Positions 37,051-47,994 of a stretch of 64,000 nt of DNA are shown here, piece by piece. Within the stretch, counting starts at the first letter, position 1; every line of letters starts with the position of its first letter. A program made the translations under genes and the position numbers. The notes beneath the pieces were generated by a model. It saw only the letters and a program-made list of their open reading frames with translations, searched no databases and was not told where the DNA came from. Origin of the DNA: Cystobasidium ongulense (Eukaryota; Basidiomycota; Cystobasidiomycetes; Cystobasidiales; Cystobasidiaceae); NCBI GenBank assembly GCA_022835595.1, contig BQUP01000004.1, forward strand, positions 124,001 through 188,000, read 5' to 3'.

Positions 37051-38717
37051 ATGCGCGCGCCACAGAACAATCTTGGACACGGCTCAGAGGCCATGTCTTC
37101 TCTCACCAACGACAAACTCGAACCCCCGTGTGTAATTCGCAGCCAGGAGCAGGTCGAATCGTCTTTCAAGACTCATTACGATGTCATCGTTGTCGGCGGA
37201 GGCGCCGCAGGAATCGGCGCTGCGTTCGGTGCGAGACAAGCCGGCGCGTCGGTGCTCCTGATAGAGGCTACAGGCTGTCTGGGTGGTAGGACAAGTTACA
37301 CAGATGTATTAGCTGTGCGAGCTGATGGCTATGTGTACTAACACAGGGGCTATGACGATGCGCTCAGTGGTGTCCTATTGTGGAATTTACACCTGTGCAT
37401 CTCCGGTCAGACAAGCAGTGTCGGGAGTTTGGGAAGCTATACGTTGCAAGCTCCTGGCTGTTGAAGGAATGTACAAGCTTCCTTTTCGTCATCGCGGCGT
37501 CTTTCAGGCTGTGGATCCGGAAAAGGTCAAGGTTGTTCTCGACGAAATATGCGAGGAAGCTGGCATCGACGTACTACTTCACGCCAACGTGGTTGGCGCA
37601 TCTCGAAGTGGTAGCAAGATTCACTCGGTTGAAGTACAGCAGCGATCAGGTCGATACACAATAGCCGGCAAGGCCTTCGTTGATGCTTCTGGTGATGGCG
37701 ATCTGTCAGTGGCAAGTGGATCTATCGTAGAGTACGGACATGAAGGAGAAGTTCAGGTCGGCTCTCTCGGCACAAGGATTGGAGGTTTCTCCACCTCTGC
37801 TCGTCCCACAAGCAAATCTTGGTCCGAAGCAATCGTACATGCAAAGAAAGCCGATCCTGTCCTCGCGAAATTACTCCACAAGAATGCAAGCGTGCTCATT
37901 CCCATTCCTTATACTCGGGACTATGTAACTTTCCTCGCATCTGCCCACTATGATGCCCGGAGTGCAGCAAGCATGAGTAGAGCGGAGAGAGAAGGCCGAA
38001 AGCAAGCGCATGCTTGTAAGTGAGCCCTATGACTGTATAGGGACTGTCTGATGTGCATATGAGCAGACATAAGCGTGTTGAAGCACCTGCCTGGGCACGA
38101 GAACATCTACCTCTCGCTGACTGGACCCGATTTTGGAACTCGAGAATGCTTGCAGCCAAGATGCCAATACGAGCTTACGATTGACGATGTGCGAGTTGGG
38201 CGAGACTTCGAGGACTCGGTCGCGCTCTGTGGATGGTAAGTCGGATAGCTTGCAGTCTCGAAAGGTCTTTTCAAGACTACTCGCCTAACTGCCTGGGCTT
38301 TACAGGAGTATGGAGTATCATTCTAGCAAAGAGACAAACTGGGCATCCACTTTTGATAGCATAGGAGGTCCAGACGGTGTCTTCGAAATACCTCTGCGTA
38401 GTCTACTCAGCATCAATGTCGCCAACTTGGCTGTGGCCGGCCGCCTCGTTGGTGCCGACAAGGGAGCATCTTCCTCTCTTCGTGTTATGGGAACCTCTCT
38501 GTAAGCGCACTTGCTATTCAGTCATTGGCTCGACCTGAAGCTTATGACATATTTTAGCGCCACGGGACAGGCTGCTGGCGTTTATTGCGCTCGGATGGCA
38601 GCTGGTGAGAGCTTTCAAGCAGATGCGGTGAGGGAAGAGCTGTCCCGACAAGGAGCTATGATAGATCGTGGGCAATTAGCTTTACCCATTGAACCGCTCG
38701 GACTCCCTTTCTTATGA
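37051..38717 (+). CDS. FAD-dependent oxidoreductase (FAD_oxidored family)
   Basis: First ATG 37051; a second in-frame ATG at 37093 is as plausible. The Rossmann motif is YDVIVVGGGAAGIGAAFGARQAGASVLLIEATGCLGG, and a 60-nt intron joins GCLGG to AMTMRSVVSYCGIYT. It continues KLPFRHRGVFQAVDPEKVKVVLDEICEEAGIDVLLHANVVG, GKAFVDASGDGDLSVASGS, then HENIYLSLTGPDFG, MEYHSSKETNWASTFDSIGG and VANLAVAGRLVGADKGASSSLRVMGT...ATGQAAGVYCARMA. This is the Pfam FAD_oxidored pattern (GxGxxG, DASGDGD, AGRxxGA, ATGQAAG), about 500 aa. Substrate unknown. It pairs with the divergent Zn2Cys6 gene and is plausibly co-regulated with the MFS carrier. Confidence 0.83.
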
Positions 38718-38948
38718 TTCGCATGTACACGACGTTGCACTTCTGCGAGTGGCATGCCTAATGCGCTGCAGTCGTAATTGTAGCAGCCACTGTGGTGTAA
38801 TTTGAGAGCCTTTCTGTAGGTAGATGGGTAATATGCAGCTTCATTTCGTGAACAATGCCCTCGAACGATGCAGTGAGGATGCAGCGAGCTGTTCCAATAA
38901 TCTACACGTGCATGTAAGCTGACTGACTTATGCCTTGTACCTCCTCTA

Positions 38949-39773
38949 GTCGACCGCTTCTTTGGCAAAAAAGAGATGCGCATACTCCCGCTTAGACCTA
39001 ATGCAGCGGACAAGACCGGTGAGTGGCTATGACCTCCAGAGCGATACTTTGGTATTTTCTAGGGATAGCAGGCTGATTCAGACTACTTGGCTCCTCGCTG
39101 TGCAGCCATTCTATACAAGCTCAAGCTCAATAAATCCGTTACTCCCATTCCCACCGTCGACTTCAATGTACAGACTGTGACGTGCAAGAACGTCAGGTTC
39201 AATGTCTAGGTGATCTAGGTGAGTTTGATTGTATCGTTGTATTGGACTGTTGAATGCTGCAATGGAGAGCAGGTCACTGACTATCGTAACTCTTCAAACG
39301 GGACATACGTGGACAAGATAAGATCCGACCACTATGGAGACATTACTACACAGGAACACAAGGTCTAGTCTTCGAAGTCGATAGCAACGATAGAGATAGA
39401 ATAGATGAAGCGCGGCAAGAATTGCATCGCATCCTTTCAGATCGTGAAATGAAGGATTGCTTTGTTACTCGTGTTCGCCAACAAGCAGGATATTCCAGGT
39501 GGTGAGTTGTGCTTTTGAGGCGGATTATAGACAGACTGATGTAAAGTGCTTCTTGTTCAATGTCACACAGCTATGACGCCTACGGAAGTCACGGAAAAGC
39601 TGGGTTTGCGAGAACGAAGGACCCATCATGGTACTGCCATCCTTCAAATGCGTTCGAGGGCGACAGTCTGTATGAAGGTCAGTTGCTGCGTATGGACCAT
39701 CCCTAACGGTGCTGACAGGTCTGCAAATATCGCCCAGGTCTTTCATCGCGGTCCCAGAATATCGGAAAGTGAG
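38949..39773 (+). pseudogene. ARF6 pseudogene
   Basis: Copies exons 2 onward of the ARF6 gene, including introns. The first part matches at roughly 85 percent ([53 protein letters not shown]). The middle is nearly identical over about 110 bp (39365-39475 versus 32985-33095). Exon 1 with the start codon is absent. The GLDAAGKT P-loop has become PNAADKT, a stop replaces the Trp before switch 2, GG of DVGGQ is altered, and an extra T shifts the frame after KDC. It therefore cannot encode a working ARF. The mix of diverged and near-identical blocks suggests later gene conversion. Confidence 0.85.
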
Positions 39774-40438
39774 CAGGCGCCTCCACCATGCTTTGGCACG
39801 TAGAGCATTTTTAACCGAACATTTGCATTACAGAGCTTCGTAAAGCAAGCCTTATCATAAGCCCGATTTAATTTAAATATACCTATGGGTGCTTTCTTTG
39901 GATAAACCCGCAAAGCACGCTACTACACATTTGCACGCGGATACAAGCACTACAACTTACTACCACTGAAGAAACGAAAGGTTGCGTTTCCTTCGGACCT
40001 TCGTGTTATACTTTCGGCCAACACTCAATCTATGACCTTTCTCCCTTATTGTGAACGCAACATCCTCGACACCTTATACACATTGCTTCGCCCTCCCTAC
40101 CTCCACCATCTTGGATCATGCCGTCAGCAGCTTTGCGGGGTTGTACGAGCGGATGTTATTCTTGTTATTTCCATACCTTTCGATCTCTTTTTTATAAGAC
40201 CATCACCTTGGAATCAGCTTGGGCTTGCTTTATCTGTCGTCTACGGATTGGAGTGAATGATTCTCTTCCTGTGCTCCTTTGTCACGTGCCATGGCCTCCT
40301 CGAAGCCCCTCTAGGTCGCGACGTGTCGAACAGGCGACAGCGATAGATGTGAAGAGGACGTCTTGTCTTGCTTTCGCTCCCTCCGAGTACTTCTGCTCCC
40401 CCTTACAGCTCTCTGTCGCTGCTAGCAGTCCAGCAGTC
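39774..40438 (+). repeat. ARF6 downstream block, copy 2; now the CFEM-like promoter
   Basis: Second copy of the segment at 33388-34069, ending directly at the start codon of the secreted-protein gene. The alignment runs through the codons ATG ATC TCG CTT in both loci. No ORF is supported in it. It now supplies the 5' region of the downstream gene. Confidence 0.75.
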
Positions 40439-41253
40439 ATGATCTCGCTTCACGTGATCGCACACGTCTTCGTAGTCTGGCTCGCTTGCTTCAGCCCATG
40501 CATGGTCCTCGGAGCTCCAACACTCCCTGCTACAGTCTCAAGACGCCAACCAACCATTATTAATGACTCTCTACTCCGCTCATTCAGACACAACGACACG
40601 CTGGACTCGCATACCTACGCTCCGCCAAGCGCGTGCACGACACCATGCGAAGACCTCGTGATTATTCTCGAGACTTGCGAGGATGACAGCTGCGTTTGTA
40701 AGCAAGACGGAGTGAATGCCTTCTTCCAGTGAGTCGCATGCTGGAGGCGTCTGACAAACAAGTTATCTCTGGCTAAGCTGGGATTTTCAGATGCGCATCG
40801 TGCGATACGAGATTAGCTATGAAGCAAGGCAAGCTTGACATGGAGGAGACGTTCAAGGGTGAGTCGTTGATTACATCTTGCCTCCCATATCCGGACAATG
40901 GCTGAGCCTTTACATTAGATCTTAAGCAAATATGCGAATTTGAGGGTTTCAGACTGCAAAACATCACTCTCCAAACGGCAGCCCCATTCACTGCAATTGA
41001 GGCCGACAGTACGCAAGCTTCAGCACCGACAGCTATTCGACTTACTTCCATTGCATATGCAAGTCTTTCAATTCATTCAGACTTCAGTGTAGTCACGCCG
41101 AAAGAAATCACAGCACCTGGATCCCGGCCAGTAATCACGACTGCTGGCTCACCGCCAGCTCAGCAAGCGATAGGATGCGCGTTTGGTCGTGAAAAGACTG
41201 GGTACTTGACAACCATCTCGCTTTTGGTCATACTCCGAGTCATGGCAGTCTAG
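40439..41253 (+). CDS. Secreted 8-Cys CFEM-like protein, probable GPI anchor
   Basis: Three exons. The N-terminus MISLHVIAHVFVVWLACFSPCMVLG is a signal peptide with a likely cut before APTLPA. The mature part has eight cysteines (SACTTPCEDL, LETCEDDSCVCKQDG, FFQCASCDT, LKQICEFEG), spaced like CFEM-type modules. A Ser/Thr/Ala-rich stretch and a hydrophobic C-terminus (YLTTISLLVILRVMAV) follow, a pattern for GPI anchoring. CFEM proteins are fungal surface proteins, some of which bind haem or act in pathogenicity. The CFEM assignment rests on cysteine spacing only. A partial, decayed copy of exon 2-3 lies at 44053-44466. Its promoter derives from the ARF6 downstream block. Confidence 0.65.
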
Positions 41254-41470
41254 TATAGGTTAGATCGCACCCTCAACCCCGCGCATGCTGATGCTATAGC
41301 AGCAACAGTAACAGTCCTCTGGAATCGCAAAACAGTCTCAAATGTAACCTTGTGCTATGGCCCGACTTATATAAGGCAGTTCGTGGAAGCCTGACCATCA
41401 CATCCTACTACAGGTCCGATCACCACCTTGCTGACCTCCTTCTGCAAGGTTACATGTGCACTGAAACGTA

Positions 41471-41515
41471 ATGGCCACATTGCATTCACACCATGGCCAC
41501 ATTACATTTACACAT
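41471..41515 (+). repeat. Tandem 22-23 bp repeat, two units
   Basis: ATGGCCACATTGCATTCACAC is followed at once by ATGGCCACATTACATTTACAC. Two near-identical units lie in the 5' region of the MFS transporter, about 300 bp before its start. Confidence 0.8.
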
Positions 41516-41600
41516 CCCAATATTGGGTACACGTGTCGTCTTCTCTTCTGCATTTGCCTCTTTCAGGCCGAGACAAGCGCTTGCCGCTCCCGACAGCCGT

Positions 41601-41622
41601 CTTCCCGACACCCGCCTTCCCG
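41601..41622. promoter_or_regulatory. CGGGAAG sites upstream of MFS transporter
   Basis: Two inverted copies of CGGGAAG (CTTCCCG at 41601-41607 and 41616-41622), about 170-190 bp before the transporter start. The first is followed by AC, like the copy at 36828 (CTTCCCGACTCGC versus CTTCCCGACACCC). Candidate target of the nearby Zn2Cys6 factor. Confidence 0.45.
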
Positions 41623-41790
41623 CTCGCCCGTGGGTCTCACTTCCTTTGACCTCCCCTGCCTCTGGGGTCCCATACTTCTACCGTAAATGTTCAGACCTGG
41701 CATGGTGTACCCCGCTTCTTTGCTTCTTTATTCTCATATTCTCTGTTCTGTTCAAACAGTCCAGTCTCTTCAGGAGTTACTGACTGCAAG

Positions 41791-43902
41791 ATGGCCAAAG
41801 ATCTAGACCAGACTCAGCTGGAACTGGCTACCTATACTCCCTCCAAAGATGATGCCGATTTCAAGCTTCCCGTCAAACGGTTCACTGAAGCAGAAGAGAG
41901 GAAAGGTGAGCATGGGAAAGCGACGCGAGTATGTCGTGCTGTCATTGACCTCACTTACGTCTCACGCCGATCGCACGCATCCTTCCCTTTCCTGTCTTCG
42001 ACAGTGTTGCGCAAGATAGACATCTGCCTCTTGCCAGTGCTGGCTTTCACCTATGGATTACAGTTCCTTGAGTAATTTGGGATCCTACTTACTTTATCTG
42101 ACACCAGCAAGGTACTGATCTCCTACTCAACCTTGTATTATACAGCAAGCAAGCCCTCTCGAAGGCAGCTGTTATTGGACTCGTTAAAGATACCAAGCTG
42201 GTTGGTCAGGATTATCCAATGCTCAGTACGTACGCAAGTCCATCAATTGTAAAGAGAATATATCTTTGACATCGGCTGCTAATGCTACAGCCACCATCTT
42301 CTACATCGGTAAGTTGCAGCTATGAAAATGCGTGCCAGTCGATGCGATTATGGTCGCATGAAAGCTAAGTGACCGCTCCGTGTAGGCATGATCGTTTTCG
42401 AGTGGCCGGTTAACGTCGGACTGCACAAATTACCTAGCGGAAAATTCGCAGCGCTCATGGTTATCTTCTGGGGCGTCAGTCTCTCGTGCATGGCTGGATC
42501 CAAGAATTTTGGAGCCCTAGCTGCCTGCCGCTTCTTCCTTGGCGCCTTCGAAGCCACAATTGGACCCGCACTCATGCTAGTAACGTCCACCTGGTACAAG
42601 CGTCGCGAGCACCCCCTACGGGTTGGAATTTGGTACTCTTTCCAAGGCCTTGCAATCAGTCTTGGAGGGCTGCTAGCCTACGGGGTGCAGAAATGGGGCG
42701 GTCCCCTCCGTGCAGTGCGTAAATTTTAGTCGTATAGCGCGAACATCAGGCTGATGTACGAAACCATAGTGGCAAAGCCTTTTCCTTTTCACAGGCATTC
42801 TAACCGTCGCTTGGGGTTTCGCCTTAATGGTCCTGTTACCCGACAGCATCGAGACCGCTTACTTCCTCAGCGCGCATGAGAAGGAGATCGCCAAGTATCG
42901 CATTGAAGCTGAACGTACGACCAGTACAGACAAGCGATGGCGATGGGAACATGTGAGTGAACAATCTATGTCACTCAGTGCACTAGAAGCCGATCAATAG
43001 CTCTTGATGCCAGGTACTGGATGCTCTGAGAGATCCGAAATTCCTCTTGATCACACTGTTCGCCTTTTCAGCGAATTGGGTAACCGTACGCTGCCTCTAA
43101 TGATCAGTATGTTCACCTGAATACAGCTGAAACATGGTTCTTGCCGCAACAGTCCATGAATGCATTCGCTGGACTGGTCATCAAGGGCCTTGGCTTCAGT
43201 AATCTCCGCACAGTGCTGCTCAACATTCCTTCGGGCGTCTTCAATGTGGTCACCATCCTCTCCTTCAGCTTCCTGTGCAATTCCGTCAAGAATATGCGTT
43301 GCTTCTGTATGATATTCGCATACTGCATTGGTATTGCTGGTGCTCTTATGCTTCTATGTGAGTGACTGAATGACGAGTCACGAGCGGACTAAGGCAGCTG
43401 ACGTACGCTCCCAATGTCTTACAGATGTGCCGCTGGATCAGCCATGGGCTCGTCTCGGGGGTGTTTGGTTGACAGCCGTGGCTCCCGCAGGCTTTACTGT
43501 GTCGTTATCGCTGGCCACTAGCAACACCATGGGTTCGACGAAAAAGACAGTTTCTAATGCTAGCACCTTTCTGGGTTTTGCGCTGGGCAGTACGTCATGG
43601 ACTTGACTTGATATTTGAGAAAGCGCTCTGTTAATGTCGCTCTCACAGATCTTGTTTCGCCGCAGCTGTATCTCGACGCCGAGGCTCCGTCTTACCGAAC
43701 AGGCATATTTGGCGTGTTATCCATGTCGTGCATTTCAGTCGGCACTGCTGCCGGCCTTTACCTCTACATGCGGTCCGAGAACAAGCGACGTGATAGATTG
43801 GCAGAGACAGATCCTTCTGCAGACCCAGACGAGCCAGAGTCAGCAAGCCAAGACCCGGACCGAACAGATCGACAGGACTTGAGGTTTAGATACATGTTGT
43901 GA
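41791..43902 (+). CDS. MFS transporter, allantoate permease (Dal5/ACS) type
   Basis: Start MAKDLDQTQLELATYTPSKD. Many short exons: LRKIDICLLPVLAFTYGLQFLDKQALSKAAVIGLVKDTKLVGQDYPML (TM1-2, with the RKID..LLP..... DK phrase of the ACS family), IFYIGMIVFEWPVNVGLHKLPSGKFAALMVIFWGVSLSCMAGS, GALAACRFFLGAFEATIGPALMLVTSTWYKRREHPLRVGIWYSFQGLAISLGGLLAYG, LMVLLPDSIETAYFL and NAFAGLVIKGLGFSNLRTVLLNIPSGVFNVVTIL. The end is AGLYLYMRSENKRRDR with an acidic tail. The RFFLGAFEA..GPA motif is the family signature. Family members carry allantoate, nicotinate, biotin precursors or related anions. Its proximity to the Zn2Cys6 and FAD oxidoreductase genes suggests a small uptake-and-oxidation cluster. Confidence 0.88.
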
Positions 43903-44052
43903 ACGCGTAGGGTCGATGGAGTCGAACGAGTGTCATACGTGTCGGCACGGGCAAGCGTTGATGCGGAACTGGCAAGTCTGCCAGACCATGAGCAAGTTAT
44001 TGTCCATCTTAGTAGAGACAAATCGATTTGCGCCTACTGATCACCGCCTTGA

Positions 44053-44466
44053 AAGGTGATTTCTTCATTGCACTTGTCTTGTCTTATATCTCCGGTCAAT
44101 ATCTGAGCCTTTGACTTGAATCTTCAGCAATACGTGAGTACGAGGGTATCAGAATGCAGAACGTCACCCTTCAACCGGTATCCCCATCCAATGCTATTGA
44201 AGTAGACGGCACAAAAGCTCCAAGTTCGGCTTCAGCACCAAAAGCAATACGCCCCACTACCATCGCATATGCCAGTCTTTCGATCCACTTAGGATAAGGG
44301 TCTTGCTACGCCGTAACAAAGCATAGCACCTGGATCTCGGCCGCCGATTTCATCTGCAGGCTCACCGCCAGCCCAGCAAGCCATAGGATGTGCCCTCAGT
44401 CGTACAGATGCCGGGTACTTGACAGCCATTTCACTGTTACTTTCGCTCGGAGTCCTGGTAGTCTAG
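44053..44466 (+). pseudogene. Fragment of the CFEM-like secreted gene
   Basis: Matches the last intron and exon 3 of the gene at 40439. The protein echo EYEGIRMQNVTLQPVSPSNAIEVDGT...SASAPKAIRPTTIAYASLSIHLG corresponds to EFEGFRLQNITLQTAAPFTAIEADST...SAPTAIRLTSIAYASLSIHSD, and the tail echoes TGSPPAQQAIGC. The fragment has no signal peptide or Cys module. The frame is open only until just after YASLSIH, where a stop and shifts occur. Divergence is clearly larger than in the ARF6 repeat. Confidence 0.75.
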
Positions 44467-44718
44467 CATGAATATCACGGTTTCTTTTCCCTTTATCTTG
44501 GACGATTAGCTAGCGATTGAAGTAGCAGGTGTAAAGAAAGTTATTTTAGAGGTTGAAAGGCAGCAATGCAAAAGTGTCCATTTCCCCTCGATGCCTGTAA
44601 CAGAGACTTGTTGTAGCGAATTATGCGAGAAACTTTGTAATTTTTGCGAGGCACGGTGCGATGTGGGTGAAAGCTCTGGTTGTCGTGGCACCGGAGTGCT
44701 GACATGTCGGTGGTACCA

Positions 44719-46866
44719 TCAACGAGACCGAGATCGTCCTTCAACTATCCAGATGTCTAGCTTGCCATCGTGTCGACCAGCTTGACAGTTCTCTCGAGCA
44801 GCATCAATAGCTGATTTCCAATCATCTTCATCCGCAATCGTTATAAAGGTATCATCCTCGTCTTTAAACTTCAGACTCATTTCGCTCAAGCCAAACTTGC
44901 TCTGTAGGCGAGTATAGAACTCTGTATACGTTGTTTCGACATCTAGAGACTACATGGGACCGCCAAAAATGGTAAGCTTTTATAAGAGTCATGGATCTGC
45001 GTTCTCTTACCATTCCGCGGACTTCGTTCTCGAAGTGTAGTTTAAGTCTGAAGGAGATCATGTCGCCCATGCGAATGGCACTCAAGTCATCGACTGACTG
45101 CTTCCTTGCGACTTTAGCGGTGCGATATTCATCTATAGTACCTTTCCGCAAGCTTTGCAATCCATTCGAGCCATTCGAATAATCATCAGGTGCGAAGCGT
45201 CGCACAGTGTCCTGACGGGACGGGCCTGCAGAAGGAGATACCGATGGCGGAGCTGATGGATTGCGATAGCGAGAAGATGGATCCGCTCTGGAGGTATCAA
45301 GCTGATTGTTTGCCCATTTGGTAACGCGCTCGATAGGCTGACCTTGAGGATGAGGGTTACCAAAGGGTAGAGAGGGTCGTCTACCAGGTAGATCGACTTC
45401 AAGGGTGCTATAGCTGTCCATTGGAATAGATGGTCGTCTGCCAGATGTGTCGATCTCGATGGCGCTATAGCCACCTACTAGATCTTCCATGAAAGCAGAG
45501 TCACGGTTGCCTAAGCTCTCATCCAGATAGCCGAGACTTGTGTCTGCCGTACTGCGTTGATCCAAGGATGGGCTCATCCTCTGTCCATGTGCGCTGTCTG
45601 GTGGAGTGGGAGGCATAGGAGCTGCGATTGTCGGTACGAATCTCGTGTTAGGTGACGAGTGAGAGCGGTGAGAGCGATGAGCCACGGAAGGTCGGTATAC
45701 GTCCGTATCGATTCGAGGGAGTGGTATGGGATACGTATTGTCAGGAGGCTTGAAGTGAGGAAGCGGAGATCTAGCGTATCTAGTACGTAGATCTATTGAG
45801 GATTTCTTGCGAAGCACGTTGAGAGGCTGCACTGCTGTTTGATCTGGATTGGTGTCCATTGGTGACTTGGAAGGCGCGTTATTAGAAGGATGCGCCTTCG
45901 ATGCGAGGAGAGGTGAGCGCCTTTCCTTCTCGTCGATAGGAGATGACGAGTCTCCTTCCTTGGCAGTAGCGGGCTTGACTCCAGTACCACTGAAGCCGAC
46001 AAAGGCATCACGCGGGGCAGAAGAAGCCACCAGCTTGGCAGTACCGAGGTAATTCTTTGCTTGAAGATTCCTGACTTTAAGGTCACTCGGACGGAATACT
46101 ATGTTGTGACAAAGGAGATAAGTCAGCTTATGTGGTGATTTACAAGGTAACCTTTCCTTACGGATACCATTCGAGACGCTAAAGACTGAGAATCCTCTCC
46201 CATAGTTAGCGATGGCTTCGTCAATTATATCATGCTCATTCATCTGCTTTTCTTTACGAGCTTGCTCAAGTAGATGCATGCCTTGGTCGACCTGGTTGAG
46301 TTGAAGATAGCATAGACCCTCGTTGTAAAGTACTTCGGTTGGATACAGTTTGAATTTCAAGCCGATTTGGTTGTAGCTGGTTTCATTCATCAATTCAAGT
46401 GATAAAATGGTTCAACGGAGCGTTATTGGTGACACTCACTCAATGATGTTGTTGTCCCGCAAGTGGTGATACGCATCTTGGAAACAAACGATCGCTTTCG
46501 CGTACTTGCGGAGGATAAAGTTGGAGACACCGCATCTACTAAAATCGTGTTAGATATGTTTGTAATAGTACGCGTGTGCATTGACTTACTGAAAAAAGCT
46601 AATTGCGAAATAAGGATCGAGAGCCTGTGCTTTTTGATAAAAAGTGATAGCAGTCTCGTGATCGCCCATGTTTGCATGTACGAGTCCAACGTTGAACAAG
46701 ATACGTGAAGAGTCGGCGATCTTGGCGAAGTGCAGCAGTGCCTGTGAATAATCGAGGGCGTCGAAGAAGCCGAGGGCTTTCACCCATATTTCGATTTCCG
46801 CCTGATGCCGATGTTTCAGTCACTAGGTTGGATACGATGGCTCGCAATACTCACCTTGAGAGACAT
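44719..46866 (-). CDS. NADPH oxidase regulator NoxR (p67phox-like)
   Basis: Start ATG 46864-46866 (MSLK), stop 44719-44721. The N-terminal TPR array is spread over several exons: AEIEIWVKALGFFDALDYSQALLHFAKIADSSRILFNVGLVHANMGDHETAITFYQKAQALDPYFAISFFQ, KAIVCFQDAYHHLRDNN, TEVLYNEGLCYLQLNQVDQGMHLLEQARKEK. Then comes GRGFSVFSV, like the p67phox activation segment, and a 300-aa Pro/Ser-rich disordered region. The C-terminal PB1-like domain is LHFENEVRGM (start strand), LDVETTYTEFYTRLQSKFG and FKDEDDTFITIADEDDWKSAIDAA (OPCA-type acidic loop). TPR-plus-PB1 is the NoxR layout. It activates Nox enzymes with Rac and Bem1/Cdc24. Confidence 0.8.
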
Positions 46867-47994
46867 CGTATACCAAAATTGCTAGTCCTTCTTATTTAGA
46901 AACGAATCAGGCATCAGCTTGCGGAATGCAACACTCGAACCTTCCGCACGAAGATCACCTTGACGACTTGACGACAAGTGGTACTTTCAACAGACGGGAG
47001 GTTTAAGAAGCAGTGTAGTTGTTAGAATGATACTACTGTTAAGTGAGCCCCTTGAAGGCCAGTTATTGACGGTTCTTCTTCGCTTGGGATAATACGCCAG
47101 ACCCGCTGAATGCGAAAGGAACTTGAAGGAGCAGCCAGTGCTGGTGAACGAGGGGGCGGTACTGGAGGCCTGCTCGAGCTTGCCGGAAATAATCAGTCTA
47201 CTGAATAGCACGAGAGTAGGTTAGAAGAGAGAGAGAGCGCCAAATGTCAATATCCCCACTTCGTCCATCGATGGACGGCAGCCTCGATTCAGTGACTACC
47301 AGGGTCGCCTACGAGATCCCCATGGAAACCACACGCCTGTCAATACACCGCGGAAAGAAGGTTCTGTCGTCACCCGCAAAATGGCTGCGATCTGCAGAAC
47401 AGTCGCTGCTGCCTGTCGTGAGCAAGTATCGCTTGGCTCGAGCAAGCCAGATCGTAGTCAGCTCGGTGGATGGCCTGCAGGACGAGACCGGATTCGAGGA
47501 CTGGGGAGAAGGTGAAGAAGGAGAAGCTGCATGTCTTGGAGGTAATCTGGCTTCATGAATTCCTTGCTGTCTGCTTATCTTTTGGCATTGTATACGATGA
47601 ACTGTAGGCGCACACTTCCAGATTGCTCGCAGGTGCTTTGTCATGCAATTGGACGACAGACGAACCTTGAGGGCTGGGATTCCAACATTGTCACTGCAAG
47701 ATGACTGCATATAGTACGCCTTTAGCATCTAATGTGTTGCCTTGCAGCTGTGAAGCTGATACCGCCGGGTTGTTGCTGGTCTTCTTGACTCTCGCTTTCC
47801 AGCCCAAGTAGCTCTGTCGCCATCCAATTCGTACGCCTATTCGCGAGCTCGCTCTAACGGGCGACTAAGAGCATTTTGCCAACCTGGCACTCCTGTATAG
47901 TCCATATCAGGTCTCGCTTTTCCGCTTGCTGCTGCGAGAACCGCTGTTGCGGTTGTGAGCAGAGCAAAGCAAAGAGCGAGCGAGCGAAGGAACA
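46867..47994. other. Divergent promoter region between NoxR and BRE1
   Basis: About 1.1 kb. The only protein-like ORF on the plus strand is at 47244-47558 and is listed separately. The stretch 47560-47994 has no supported gene; it likely holds the 5' region of BRE1. Confidence 0.4.
47244..47558 (+). CDS. Possible small protein, unknown
   Basis: 104-codon ORF MSISPLRPSMDGSLDSVTTRVAYE...SSPAKWLRSAEQSLLPVVSKYRLARASQIVVSS...GFEDWGEGEEGEAACLGG. Basic middle and acidic Gly/Glu end. No motif. An antisense ORF overlaps it on the minus strand. Confidence 0.25.
   Translation: MSISPLRPSMDGSLDSVTTRVAYEIPMETTRLSIHRGKKVLSSPAKWLRSAEQSLLPVVSKYRLARASQIVVSSVDGLQDETGFEDWGEGEEGEAACLGGNLAS

Noticed and set aside
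41320-41460. Short inverted match of AGGTTACATG near the MFS promoter
   Set aside because: Arms are too short and spacing too wide to call a terminal repeat or operator.
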